Below, in pieces: positions 24,930-34,146 of a stretch of DNA of 64,000 nucleotides. A model generated the notes under the pieces. That model ran no database searches and was not told where the DNA came from. It saw nothing but the letters and a program-made list of their open reading frames with translations. The stretch is taken from NCBI RefSeq assembly GCF_004345425.1, contig NZ_SLVP01000001.1:930001-994000 (forward strand), written 5' to 3'. Position 1 is the stretch's first letter, and each line of letters opens with the position of its first letter. Both the position numbers and the translations under genes were made by a program. The DNA is from Paenibacillus sp. BK033. GTDB taxonomy: Bacteria; Bacillota; Bacilli; Paenibacillales; Paenibacillaceae.

Positions 24930-26756
24930 ATGAGAAAACAATCCGGCTGGGCAAGGTTTTTGCCCTCAATGAATATATGGAAGAGCAGCATACGCTATAG
25001 ATGGATGCTGCTCTTATTTCTATTTTCCCTGACGCCGTTAATGGTGATGGGCACGATCTCGTATTCGCTCTCCAAATCGACCATCAACGAGAAGGTAACG
25101 GAGTATTCGGAGCAGCTGCTCAAGCAGACGGCGGATAACATCGATACCCGTCTTGGTATTTATAAAGACCTGATGATGCAGGTCGTGAATAACGGTGAAA
25201 TTATCCGGATGCTGCGGGATCTGGATAAGACAAGCGTGGCTAAGCCTTACGATATCGACAGCTTGTCGCTGACGACAAAGCTGTCCACGATTATAGCGAT
25301 TAATCAGGATATTCAATCCATATCGTTTATTTCCAAGGATCATTATATAAAAGGGATATACCGATGGAAGAACCGCACGCCGGAAGAGGTAAGCGGTTTC
25401 CTGGCAACGCTTGAGGACGGAAGCAACTTCAGATGGTTTCCGACCCGGCTTAACACGTACGTAGACAGCTTGAACACGCAAAACGTCCATGTTTTTTCGC
25501 TCTCCAAGCAGATTTACAAGACTTCGGACGACAGCCCGGTAGGGATTATAGCCGTATTGGATATTCGCGGCGAAGTACTGAAGGAGCTTGGTTTAAGCTC
25601 AACCAACAACAACCGGGATATTCAAAGCTTCGTTATTGACGGTCAAGGCCAGATCGTTTCTTATGGCGATAATGACATGATCGGGAAAAATGTTAAAGAG
25701 GTGCTCGGGGAAAAAGGCTACAATCAAATTGTCCACTCCGGCCTGGAGGAGTTCCGCTTCCCCATTAAGGAACAAGGAAAGAAGCTGATTGTTAATTACA
25801 AGAAGCTTCATACCAATGACTGGATAGTCGTAAACGTCATCTCCGAATCGATTCTGTATCAGGATTCCGACCGCCTGCTGCGGACGATTTGGATCATAGC
25901 GCTGCTCTGCATCGTTTTTTCTATTATTACGGCCATCTTTCTTGCCAACTCGATCAGCAATCCGATTCTGAAGATGATCCGGCTGATGAGACAGGTCATG
26001 TCCGGAGATCTGACGGTCCGGTTCCGGGTCAAGAAGCATAGCGACGAGTTTGATATATTGGGCAATAATTTCAATTACATGGTTGCCCGGATTGATGAGC
26101 TGCTGAAGACGGTGTATGAGGAGCAAAATCAGAAAAGAACGGCGGAACTGAAAGCCTTGCAAGCGCAGATCAATCCTCATTTCCTGTATAATACTCTCGA
26201 TATTATCAAATGGACGGCCTTGATCCAGAAGGCGAATAACGCCGCGGAGATGGTCAGCCTGCTATCCCGTCTGCTGCGGATTAGCCTCGGCAAAGGGAAA
26301 GAGACGGTCAGCGTGGAAGAGGAGATCGAGCATGTGCAGTGTTATCTGGGGATCCAGAAGTTCCGGTTTAATTATAAAATCAAAACGGAGGTCCATGTAG
26401 AAGACGATGTCCGTCATCTGCAGACCCCTAAGCTGATTCTTCAGCCGATTGTCGAAAATGCGATCCTGCATGCTTTTTCCGATTCGGAACAGGAGGGCCA
26501 CATTCATATTTCTTGCACCAGAAGCCCCGACGGCGGGATACGCTTTCAGATTGCCGACAACGGAAGAGGAATGGATCCCGCTTATGCGAGGAGCCTTCTT
26601 CGCGATCATGGGGAGGAAGGCAAGACGGGCGGAATCGGGCTCGCGAATGTGGATGAGCGAATTAAGCTCATAAGCGGGAAAGCGTATGGCATTGATATTG
26701 CAAGCGAGCCGGAAGCGGGAACGACGATTACGATCAAGCTTCCGTATTTGGAATAG
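24930..26756 (+). CDS. YesM-type membrane sensor histidine kinase (cluster 1)
   Basis: 608-residue LytS/YesM-class kinase. Membrane segments at about residues 28-48 and 310-335 flank an extracellular sensor domain; a HAMP domain follows (SISNPILKMIRLMRQVMSGDLTVRF). Phospho-acceptor His about 413 lies in QINPHFLYNTLDIIKW. The ATPase domain has N box QPIVENAILHAF, and G boxes DNGRGMD and TGGIGLANVDERIKL. Pairs with the next gene and likely senses the carbohydrate, perhaps together with the second binding protein downstream. Confidence 0.93.
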   Translation: MRKQSGWARFLPSMNIWKSSIRYRWMLLLFLFSLTPLMVMGTISYSLSKSTINEKVTEYSEQLLKQTADNIDTRLGIYKDLMMQVVNNGEIIRMLRDLDKTSVAKPYDIDSLSLTTKLSTIIAINQDIQSISFISKDHYIKGIYRWKNRTPEEVSGFLATLEDGSNFRWFPTRLNTYVDSLNTQNVHVFSLSKQIYKTSDDSPVGIIAVLDIRGEVLKELGLSSTNNNRDIQSFVIDGQGQIVSYGDNDMIGKNVKEVLGEKGYNQIVHSGLEEFRFPIKEQGKKLIVNYKKLHTNDWIVVNVISESILYQDSDRLLRTIWIIALLCIVFSIITAIFLANSISNPILKMIRLMRQVMSGDLTVRFRVKKHSDEFDILGNNFNYMVARIDELLKTVYEEQNQKRTAELKALQAQINPHFLYNTLDIIKWTALIQKANNAAEMVSLLSRLLRISLGKGKETVSVEEEIEHVQCYLGIQKFRFNYKIKTEVHVEDDVRHLQTPKLILQPIVENAILHAFSDSEQEGHIHISCTRSPDGGIRFQIADNGRGMDPAYARSLLRDHGEEGKTGGIGLANVDERIKLISGKAYGIDIASEPEAGTTITIKLPYLE

Positions 26757-26771
26757 GAGAGGTTATAGCTG

Positions 26772-28376
26772 ATGTACCGGGTGATGATTGTCGAGGATGA
26801 GTTTATCGTACGCTACGGTATCCGCTCTATGATCGATTGGGAGAAGATAGGATTGGAAGTTACGGGCGAAGCCGCCAACGGAAAAGAGGCACTGGAGCTG
26901 ATTCGCCGGGATCCTCCCGACATTTTGATTACGGATATCAAGATGCCGGTTATGGACGGGATACAGCTCATTGAGGAAGTCCGAAACAGCGGATTTATGA
27001 TGAAGGTGATTATTTTAAGCAATCTGGAAGAGTTCCAATATGCCCAAAAAGCCATTCGATACGGGGTTTCGGAGTATATGATCAAGTCGGACATGATGCC
27101 AAGGGACTTTGAAAAAGCATTAACGAACGTCAAAGCTTCATTGGATTCAGCCGAGCCGGATCCCGAAATGAATACAAAAGCGTCTATTGCGGAACCGGCA
27201 CGCAAGGAAAAGCTGCTGCTGGGGCTGATTGAAGGAAGCCGGCCGGGAGACGGAGAATCCGGGTCTATCCCGGAAGAAGCGGTGCTTAAAGGTATGCAGC
27301 TGCCCGCCTACCTTTTGTACACTCTTATTCACACGGGAGACTGCGGGTTGTTGGAGAAGCAGCAGGTTATTCATGAAACGTTTGAGCATATCGGAAGCGA
27401 TCGAAGCTTCGTTGTGTTTGCGGATAAGCAAGGGGAAATTAACGTCCTGCTTCCGGTTGCGTATCATGAGGCTGCCGAATCGGACGGGATAAAGCAGCTG
27501 GCAGAACGGATCATCTTCCATCTGTCGCAGGCTTACGGTCTTGTATGCACGATCGGGTTAAGCGGAAGAGTAAGCGATTGGACCGGGCTAAGCAAGGCAT
27601 ACGGCGAGGCTTTGGCGGCGGCCAAGCAAAGCATGTTCGCCGGGATTGGGAAAGCGATCTCGCATTCGGAGCTTGCCGGAGCCAAGGAAGCGGACGCCGC
27701 GCCAATCAAGGTAAGCCAGTCCCATATTCATACTTTGCTGTATGGACTGCAGTCCAAGGAGCTTCACGATTATGTAAGCAGCTTGTTTGATCAGCTGAAC
27801 AGACGGCAGGATCCGGATCTGGTGCAGCTTATCTCTCTTGAATTGATTATGATTCTAACGGCGGTATGGCCGGATGTATCGAGCGATCAGCACCATGTGG
27901 TCCATCTGAAAAAGCAGTATTTCGACCAGCTATCGAAGCTGGAGACCATTGAGCAAAGCCGTGAATGGTTCCTCCAAGCCTTCGCCGAGCTTCTGGAACA
28001 TATGATTCGTATTTATAACAGCGATCGGAACAGTATAATAAAGGCTACGCAATATATCCAGCAGCATTACCAGCAGGAAATCTCCCTGCAGTCCATCAGT
28101 CATTTCGTTCATCTGAGCAAAAATTATTTCGCGAATCTGTTCAAGAAGGAAGTCGGGGAGAGCTTTCTGGAATACGTAACGAGGGTACGGATAGAGAAAG
28201 CAAAGGTATTGCTGGCCGGCGAAATGAAAGCAGCCGACGTGGGACAGATGGTTGGTATTCAGGACCCGAAATATTTCTCGAAGGTATTCAAGAAGATTAC
28301 GGGAGCAACTCCGTCGGAATATAGAAGTTTGGTTAAAGAGAATAAAGAGAGTAAAGAGAATAAAGATACGCTCTGA
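26772..28376 (+). CDS. YesN-type AraC-family response regulator (cluster 1)
   Basis: 534-residue regulator. Receiver domain at 1-120 with acidic pocket E9-D10, phospho-acceptor Asp55 in ILITDIKMP, and Lys in the YMIKSD strand (usual KP is KS here). A long middle region of unknown fold follows, then a double helix-turn-helix AraC domain at about 425-525 (ISLQSISHFVHLSKNYFANLFKKEVGESF). 15 nt after the kinase. Expected to activate the cluster 1 transporter genes. Confidence 0.93.
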   Translation: MYRVMIVEDEFIVRYGIRSMIDWEKIGLEVTGEAANGKEALELIRRDPPDILITDIKMPVMDGIQLIEEVRNSGFMMKVIILSNLEEFQYAQKAIRYGVSEYMIKSDMMPRDFEKALTNVKASLDSAEPDPEMNTKASIAEPARKEKLLLGLIEGSRPGDGESGSIPEEAVLKGMQLPAYLLYTLIHTGDCGLLEKQQVIHETFEHIGSDRSFVVFADKQGEINVLLPVAYHEAAESDGIKQLAERIIFHLSQAYGLVCTIGLSGRVSDWTGLSKAYGEALAAAKQSMFAGIGKAISHSELAGAKEADAAPIKVSQSHIHTLLYGLQSKELHDYVSSLFDQLNRRQDPDLVQLISLELIMILTAVWPDVSSDQHHVVHLKKQYFDQLSKLETIEQSREWFLQAFAELLEHMIRIYNSDRNSIIKATQYIQQHYQQEISLQSISHFVHLSKNYFANLFKKEVGESFLEYVTRVRIEKAKVLLAGEMKAADVGQMVGIQDPKYFSKVFKKITGATPSEYRSLVKENKESKENKDTL

Positions 28377-28412
28377 AACAGGGCGATAATTATGACTGCG
28401 GAAGGTGAAAGC

Positions 28413-29690
28413 GTGGGGAAAAGGCTTTCTGCATGGTTGTTCGTTATGGTGGCATGCATGGGATTGCTATTAGGATGCGACGGCTCGGATAAAGCTGAAG
28501 CTCCGGTCCGCAAAACGGTTAAAGCTCCGGTCGAAATCTTGTTCTGGAATCCGTTCGGCGGCGGGGAAGGGGACTACGTTGGTCAAATCATCAAGGATTT
28601 CAACGAGTCCCAGCAGGGAGTCGTCGTCAGACAGCTTCGACTTGAGTCCAACGAATATTACGTCCGGCTAAGCACGGCTTTGTCTTTCGGGAAAGGCCCT
28701 GATGTGGCCGTTGCCCATGCGGACCGGGTATCGCCGTTTGTGAAGGCGAAGCAGATTATTCCGCTCGACGGGCTGGCGCAGCTTGCCGGATTGGATTTCG
28801 GTCATATCGAAGCGGCAAACCGAAATAGCGTCGTGTATTACGGTCAGACATATGCGGTTCCGATTGATACGCATTTTCACATGCTGTATTACAACAAGGA
28901 TTTGCTGGAAAAAGCCGGAATGAACGAAGATGAGGTTGTCTCCAAGCTCCGCCGCCTATCGCCGCAGGAGTTTATGGATTTCCTTGCTATGTTTCAGAAC
29001 CGTCTGCCCGGCGTACAGCCGCTTGCGGTGAATACGCCTTTTTTCCAGGAGCCGTTTCTTGATATGTATTACGAAGCCGGGGGCGAGCTGCTCACTCCCG
29101 ATTCGAAGCATGCGGCGATTAATAACGACAAGGCGCTTGAGGTGCTCCGGTTCTACCAACAGCTCTTCGCCAGCGGCCTGAGCGATCTTAACGATAAAAC
29201 CCCGTGGGATACCTTCCATAACGGCCGGGCCGTATTCTGGATGGGAGGAATATGGGAAGCCGGGCATCATCTCAAGGATTCGTCGTTTCGGAGCGGCATT
29301 ATGGAGCTGCCGTCCTTGTTCGGCGGGAATCAGCAATGGGGCAGTTCGCATACCTTGATTATTCCAAACTATGCCACAAAGGAGAAGCAGCTTGCCGCGA
29401 TGGCATTCATCCGCTACTTCTCGGAGGTGGGCAGCTTGACTTGGGGGGAAGCGGGGCATGTGCCTGCAAACAGTACGGTCCAAAACGACTCCCGCTATCA
29501 GAATCTTCCGTACCGCAAGCTGTTCCTGGAAGCGGCGCAGCATGTGAAGCTGGCGCCAAACACGGACAAATATTCTGCCCTCTACACTGTTCTGTCGGAG
29601 GAGCTTCAGAATATCATTGCCAATCGTCAGGATCCCGCGAAAGGCCTTGTTGAGCTGGAGCAAAAGTTAAACGAACTGTTGGCCAGTTGA
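28413..29690 (+). CDS. Second substrate-binding lipoprotein of cluster 1 (sensor candidate)
   Basis: 425-residue lipoprotein, lipobox LLLGCDG. Closely related to the cluster 1 binding protein at 21738: shared stretches include FGGGEGD, RQLRLESNEYY, GPDVAVAHADR/VDR, VKAKQI, HFHMLYYNKD, FQEPFLDMYYEAGG and EVGSLTWGEAGHVPANS. It has no permeases of its own and lies 36 nt after the response regulator, on the regulatory half of the cluster. Linker is short compared with the first copy. GTG at 28413 with GAAGGTG is preferred over an ATG at 28392. Role as ligand sensor for the kinase is inference. Confidence 0.88.
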   Translation: MGKRLSAWLFVMVACMGLLLGCDGSDKAEAPVRKTVKAPVEILFWNPFGGGEGDYVGQIIKDFNESQQGVVVRQLRLESNEYYVRLSTALSFGKGPDVAVAHADRVSPFVKAKQIIPLDGLAQLAGLDFGHIEAANRNSVVYYGQTYAVPIDTHFHMLYYNKDLLEKAGMNEDEVVSKLRRLSPQEFMDFLAMFQNRLPGVQPLAVNTPFFQEPFLDMYYEAGGELLTPDSKHAAINNDKALEVLRFYQQLFASGLSDLNDKTPWDTFHNGRAVFWMGGIWEAGHHLKDSSFRSGIMELPSLFGGNQQWGSSHTLIIPNYATKEKQLAAMAFIRYFSEVGSLTWGEAGHVPANSTVQNDSRYQNLPYRKLFLEAAQHVKLAPNTDKYSALYTVLSEELQNIIANRQDPAKGLVELEQKLNELLAS

Positions 29691-29731
29691 AGGGATTCGT
29701 TAATCGGGAACACGATAGGCTCGTTTTATGT

Positions 29732-29773
29732 AGCTCTCGCGTCAGCCATTATGGTTGATGCGAGGCTTTTTTC
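29732..29773 (+). terminator. Terminator of cluster 1
   Basis: AGCTCTCGCGTCAGCC pairs with GGTTGATGCGAGGCT across a 5-nt loop (several wobble or mismatch pairs), then TTTTTT. Confidence 0.7.
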
Positions 29774-29793
29774 ATTCCTTTCGGACTTTGCTG

Positions 29794-30249
29794 TTATAAA
29801 CGGATTCTAACTAAGTCATTATTTAATACCGTACTGCCCTCTTGCGGTACAAAAGCGGCGTTCGTGCCGAAGTTGTTGATAATGACATTTGTAGTTCTTG
29901 AGGTTACAACGACAACCTCGTAATGAAATTGGATACCGCCGACATTGGTCGAAAAGCTGCTAAACCTGTTGGCCGGAATTGTACGGTTCGTAGTACTCAG
30001 TACGACAGGTGAGCCGGAATCCCAGTTAATGACGATGACCCTTACCGTAATGGCTGAATTTCGGCGATTCAATATTTCGGTATGGGCAATAGTGACGGCT
30101 GTGCTTTTGTTAATGACGCCCGTGCTCAATGCGGTGGAGCTGCTTTTAATATTCGCCTCTTTCTGCAGCAACGCAACTAATTGCGAATTCATTTTGCTGC
30201 TTTTGGTCACTCTCTTTGCCGTTGTTTTTTTAAATCTTTTCATTTTCAA
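29794..30249 (-). CDS. Unknown protein, basic N-terminus and beta-rich body
   Basis: 151 residues from TTG at 30247-30249 (MKMKRFKKTTAKRVTK), with AAGGAG 8 nt upstream. No signal peptide. The first 35 residues are basic; the rest alternates short beta-strand-like segments rich in Thr, Ser, Asn and Val (TVRVIVINWDSGSPVVLSTT; HYEVVVVTSRTTNVIINN). I do not recognise the family. It is the only minus-strand gene between two sugar clusters and is more AT-rich, so it may be a separate acquisition. Spore-surface or structural role is possible but not shown. Confidence 0.6.
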   Translation of the reverse strand: MKMKRFKKTTAKRVTKSSKMNSQLVALLQKEANIKSSSTALSTGVINKSTAVTIAHTEILNRRNSAITVRVIVINWDSGSPVVLSTTNRTIPANRFSSFSTNVGGIQFHYEVVVVTSRTTNVIINNFGTNAAFVPQEGSTVLNNDLVRIRL

Positions 30250-30596
30250 ACTAACCACTCCTTCAAACTGTAATTCATATATTGTATTTGCGTTTTCATA
30301 GATTCACCTGTGCGAATGAAGGAGTGAAATCACCTATTTAATAGATTCATAGAATCCATGCCCTAAGGAAGTAAAGTCTCTACCGCCTGTTCCACCAAAT
30401 TCTCGATTTTCCCCATTGCATTGTTCAAATCATCACTCCCTCTGCGTGCAGCCCATCAATCCCATTTCCCGTTTCGTCAATTCCCCCTTCTCAAATCACT
30501 ATTCCATTGCGCGTTTTGCCCATATCGACTCGAACCTCTCTCCTTTACTCTGTGAATGTAGCCATTTTCACTACACAATTAAACGGAGGTAGGGTC
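30250..30596. other. Gap between unknown gene and cluster 2
   Basis: About 345 bp. Pyrimidine-rich on the plus strand (30400-30545). Contains a 21-codon minus-strand frame (30363-30428) with GGGAGTG upstream that I do not trust. No clear operator or RNA; the promoter for cluster 2 must lie here but I could not single it out. Confidence 0.4.
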
Positions 30597-32240
30597 ATGA
30601 AAAAATGGGTAGCAGGTTCGCTCAGCATCGCATTGCTGGGAACAATGCTCGCCGCATGTTCTTCCAATAATGATAAGAACAGCGAGAGCAACGCAAACGC
30701 AGGCAACGGCGGCGGCAGTTCTTCGGAACAGCCGGCAGAAGCAACAACGTATCCGATCAAGACGGATAAGACGCTCTCGTATTGGGGCGAAATTAACGGT
30801 CAGCTGATCGGCGTGAAGGAATCGCACAAGGATATTCCGTTCTTCCAGGAATGGCAGAAGAAAACCGGCGTACCGCTGGAGTTTACGGAGCCGCCAACCG
30901 GGCAGGTAAAGGAAGCGTTTAACGTCATGCTCGCATCCGGCAAGCTGCCGGATATGGTCGAGTACAACTTCATCGGAGACTTCCCGGGCGGCCCCGAGAA
31001 AGCGATCCAGGACGGCTATATCGTGAAGCTGAACGATCTGATCGATAAATACGCGCCTAACCTGAAGAAGTATCTGCAGGAAAATCCGGATGTCGACAAA
31101 ATGGTGAAGACCGACAGCGGCAGCTACTACGCGTTCCCGTTCATCCGCGGCGACGAATACCTGCGCGTCTTCCAGGGTCCGATTATCCGCAAGGACTGGC
31201 TGGACGAGCTTGGCTTGCCGGTACCGGAAACGATCGACGATTGGACCGCGGCGCTTACCGCATTTAAAGAAAAGAAAGGCGCGGCGGCACCGCTTACGTT
31301 CAACAGCAAGCCACGCTTCTTTAACGACGGCGGCAACGGTGCCTTTATGGGCGCGTTTGGCGTAACCCGCGGCTTCTACCAGGAAGACGGCAAGGTCGTG
31401 TTCGGTCCGGAGCAAGAGGGCTATAAGCAATACCTGGAGCTGTTCCGCGACTGGTATTCGAAAGGCCTGATCGACAAGAACGTCGCAACGGCTGACACCA
31501 AGTCGGTTGACGGCAATATTGCATCCGGCGCTACGGGCGCATCGATCGGCAATGCCGGCGGCGGTATCGGCAAATGGCAGCCGCTTGTTGAAGCAAAGGA
31601 TCCGAAAGCCGTTCTGGTCGGCGCTCCTTATCCGGTCCTGAAGAAAGGCGACACGCCGAAATTCGGCCAGCATAACACCGCTTACGCATCCGAAGGAACG
31701 GTAGCGATTACGACGCAAGCGAAGGACCCCGAGCTGGCGGTCAAAATGCTCGACTACGGCTACAGCGAGGAAGGCGGCTTGTTCTTCAACTTCGGCACGG
31801 AAGGCGTCAGCTACAACATGAAGGACGGCTATCCGACTTACACCGATCTTCTGATGAAGAATCCGGACAAGCTGGCTCCCGCGCAAGCGATCTCGCTGTA
31901 TGCGCGGGGCAGCTACAACGGTCCGTTTGTTCAGGACAAACGTTATGCCGAGCAGTTCTTTGCTCTACAGTCGCAGCGCGATGCGGTAACCACATGGCAA
32001 AAAACGGACGCGGCGAAATACCAGCTGCCGCCGATCACGCCGTCGCCGGAAGAAGCTTCCGAGTATGCGGCAATCATGAACGACATTAACACGCTGATCG
32101 ACGAAATGTCTCTGAAGATCATTCTGGGCACAGAGCCGGTTGATGCGTTCGGCAAGTACGTGGATAAAATGAAATCGCTCAATCTGGACCGCGCGATCGA
32201 AATTCAGCAAGCGGCGCTTGACCGTTACAACAGCCGTTAA
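30597..32240 (+). CDS. LplA-like substrate-binding lipoprotein (cluster 2)
   Basis: 547-residue extracellular solute-binding protein, longer than the cluster 1 type and matching the LplA/YtcQ group. Lipobox MLAACSS (Cys about 18), Asn/Gly/Ser linker, then TLSYWGEINGQ, PFFQEWQKKTGV, SGKLPDMVEYNF and further family text. Serves the LplB/LplC-type permeases that follow. Context with a GH88 enzyme suggests an unsaturated uronic-acid oligosaccharide. Start ATG follows AAACGGAGGTAGGGTC. Confidence 0.92.
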   Translation: MKKWVAGSLSIALLGTMLAACSSNNDKNSESNANAGNGGGSSSEQPAEATTYPIKTDKTLSYWGEINGQLIGVKESHKDIPFFQEWQKKTGVPLEFTEPPTGQVKEAFNVMLASGKLPDMVEYNFIGDFPGGPEKAIQDGYIVKLNDLIDKYAPNLKKYLQENPDVDKMVKTDSGSYYAFPFIRGDEYLRVFQGPIIRKDWLDELGLPVPETIDDWTAALTAFKEKKGAAAPLTFNSKPRFFNDGGNGAFMGAFGVTRGFYQEDGKVVFGPEQEGYKQYLELFRDWYSKGLIDKNVATADTKSVDGNIASGATGASIGNAGGGIGKWQPLVEAKDPKAVLVGAPYPVLKKGDTPKFGQHNTAYASEGTVAITTQAKDPELAVKMLDYGYSEEGGLFFNFGTEGVSYNMKDGYPTYTDLLMKNPDKLAPAQAISLYARGSYNGPFVQDKRYAEQFFALQSQRDAVTTWQKTDAAKYQLPPITPSPEEASEYAAIMNDINTLIDEMSLKIILGTEPVDAFGKYVDKMKSLNLDRAIEIQQAALDRYNSR

Positions 32241-32248
32241 TAGACAGC

Positions 32249-32285
32249 AAGAGAGGAGAGGGCCAAGGTCTTCTCCTTCTCCCTC
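32249..32285 (+). promoter_or_regulatory. Intercistronic stem-loop after binding protein 3
   Basis: GAGAGGAGA pairs with TCTCCTTCTC (one bulge) between the binding protein and first permease of cluster 2, matching the position of the hairpin in cluster 1. Confidence 0.4.
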
Positions 32286-32302
32286 AATAAGGAGTGAGGC
32301 AT

Positions 32303-33211
32303 GTGGGGAAAAACCGCTTTATACGCGATTTTAAGCTAAATAAACTGCTCTATCTGATGATGCTTCCCGTCATCGCGTATTACCTTATTTTTCACTATAT
32401 TCCCATGTACGGGGCGTTAATCGCCTTCAAGGAATACTCTCCGATGAAGGGCGTCCTGCACAGCGACTGGGTTGGCCTCAAGCATTTCCATGATTTCTTC
32501 GGCAGCTATTACTTTACACGGATCCTTAAGAATACGCTTGTCATCAGCTTGTATTCGTTAATCTTCGAGTTCCCCGCACCTATTATATTAGCGCTGCTCA
32601 TTAACGAGGTTCAGAGCAGGACATTCAAACGGGTAGCCCAAACGATTACGTATATGCCTTACTTCATCTCCCTCGTAGTCATTTGCGGGATCATTACGGA
32701 CTTTACGAACGCTGACGGCATTATCAATAGATTGTTTATGCTGTTTGGCTATGACGGCCAAGCGATGCTGCAGAAGCCGGAGCTGTTCCGTCCGATTTAC
32801 ATTTTGTCGGAGATCTGGCAGCGGATCGGCTGGGAATCGATTATTTATATCGCGGCGCTGATGAGTATCGACCAGGAGCAGTATGAAGCGGCAAGAATAG
32901 ACGGCGCAAGCCGGATAAAGCAGATTTTCTTCATTACGCTTCCGGGCATCCTGCCGACGATTACGATCATGTTCATCCTGCGGATGGGCAATATGCTGAA
33001 CGTTGGCTTCGAGAAAATCATTCTGTTGTACAACCCGGTTACCTACAATACGGCGGATGTCATCTCGTCCTTCGTCTACCGGAAAGGTTTATTGGAATTT
33101 GGATGGAGCTACAGCTCGGCAGTCGGATTGTTCAACTCCGTCGTTAACCTTGCCTTGCTCGTGACCGCCAATTATATCAGCCGCAAGATGAATAAAAGCA
33201 GTTTATGGTGA
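32303..33211 (+). CDS. LplB-like ABC transporter permease (cluster 2)
   Basis: 302-residue permease with six predicted segments; family N-terminal signature YYLIFHYIPMYGALIAFKEY and EAA loop YEAARIDGASRIKQIFFITLPG. GTG at 32303 is chosen because AAGGAG ends 8 nt upstream; a GTG at 32294 overlaps that site. First of a permease pair. Confidence 0.92.
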   Translation: MGKNRFIRDFKLNKLLYLMMLPVIAYYLIFHYIPMYGALIAFKEYSPMKGVLHSDWVGLKHFHDFFGSYYFTRILKNTLVISLYSLIFEFPAPIILALLINEVQSRTFKRVAQTITYMPYFISLVVICGIITDFTNADGIINRLFMLFGYDGQAMLQKPELFRPIYILSEIWQRIGWESIIYIAALMSIDQEQYEAARIDGASRIKQIFFITLPGILPTITIMFILRMGNMLNVGFEKIILLYNPVTYNTADVISSFVYRKGLLEFGWSYSSAVGLFNSVVNLALLVTANYISRKMNKSSLW

Positions 33212-33222
33212 GGTGAGAATCC

Positions 33223-34104
33223 ATGCAAATGAAGGCGACTTTATCCGAGAGAGTGTTCGATGTCGTTGTATACGCCGTCTTGATCCTCCTCATCGTGTCC
33301 ACGTTATACCCGCTGCTGTACGTATTGTTCGCTTCCTTCAGCGACGCGGGGCAGCTTGTAGCCAATAAAGGCATCTTATGGCATCCGCTCGGATTAAGCC
33401 TGGATGCGTATACGAGCGTGTTCAAAAATCCGGGCATTACGACCGGTTACAAAAATACGCTGTTTATTCTGGTATGCGGTACGGTTCTCAATCTGATTAT
33501 GACCGCGCTGGGGGCGTATGTCTTATCCCGCCGGGAAGTCATGTGGAACAATTTGTTCATGGGCATGATTCTGTTAACGATGTTTTTCAGCGGCGGTCTG
33601 ATTCCGCTTTACCTCGTTGTTAAAGGCGTAGGCCTCTTGAACACGTTGTGGGCAACGATTATTCCGTTTGCGATCAGCACGTTTAACCTGATCATTATGC
33701 GCACCGCGTTCAAAGGCATTCCGGAGGCGCTGGAGGAATCGGCCAAAATCGACGGAGCCAACCACTTTACGATTTTGTTCCGGATTATCATTCCGCTCTC
33801 GATGCCGGTTATCGCGGTTATGATTCTGTACTACGCCGTAGACAAATGGAACGGCTGGTTCTACGCATCGATTTTTATCCGCAGCCGCGAGCTGTTCCCG
33901 CTGCAGCTGGTGCTGCGCGAGATTCTGATTGCGAATTCGACGGACAGCATGGCGTCCGGCGCTTCGGCAGGAGACCGGTTCCAGATCGGCGAAACGATTA
34001 AATACGCGACCATTATGGTCGCTACGGTTCCGATACTATGCGTGTATCCGTTTGTGCAGCGCTTTTTCGTCAAAGGCGTTATGGTAGGCTCGGTTAAAGG
34101 CTGA
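33223..34104 (+). CDS. LplC/YtcP-like ABC transporter permease (cluster 2)
   Basis: 293-residue permease, six predicted segments, opening ATLSERVFDVVVYAVLILLI, family text YPLLYVLFASFSDAGQLV, EAA loop EESAKIDGANHFTILFRIIIP, and the usual GVMVGSVKG ending. Ribosome site GAGGTGAGAATCC. Again no ATPase gene follows. Confidence 0.93.
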   Translation: MQMKATLSERVFDVVVYAVLILLIVSTLYPLLYVLFASFSDAGQLVANKGILWHPLGLSLDAYTSVFKNPGITTGYKNTLFILVCGTVLNLIMTALGAYVLSRREVMWNNLFMGMILLTMFFSGGLIPLYLVVKGVGLLNTLWATIIPFAISTFNLIIMRTAFKGIPEALEESAKIDGANHFTILFRIIIPLSMPVIAVMILYYAVDKWNGWFYASIFIRSRELFPLQLVLREILIANSTDSMASGASAGDRFQIGETIKYATIMVATVPILCVYPFVQRFFVKGVMVGSVKG

Positions 34105-34146
34105 TTTATTCCATAGTTATAGAGAATAATCCGGGAGGCAGGGAAT

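Noticed and set aside
30363..30428. 21-codon minus-strand frame with GGGAGTG upstream (MNNAMGKIENLVEQAVETLL)
   Set aside because: Too short and isolated to support from sequence; kept only as a remark in the gap entry.
30579..31886. 435-codon minus-strand frame opposite the cluster 2 binding protein
   Set aside because: Shadow frame with His/Arg/Val-rich nonsense composition.
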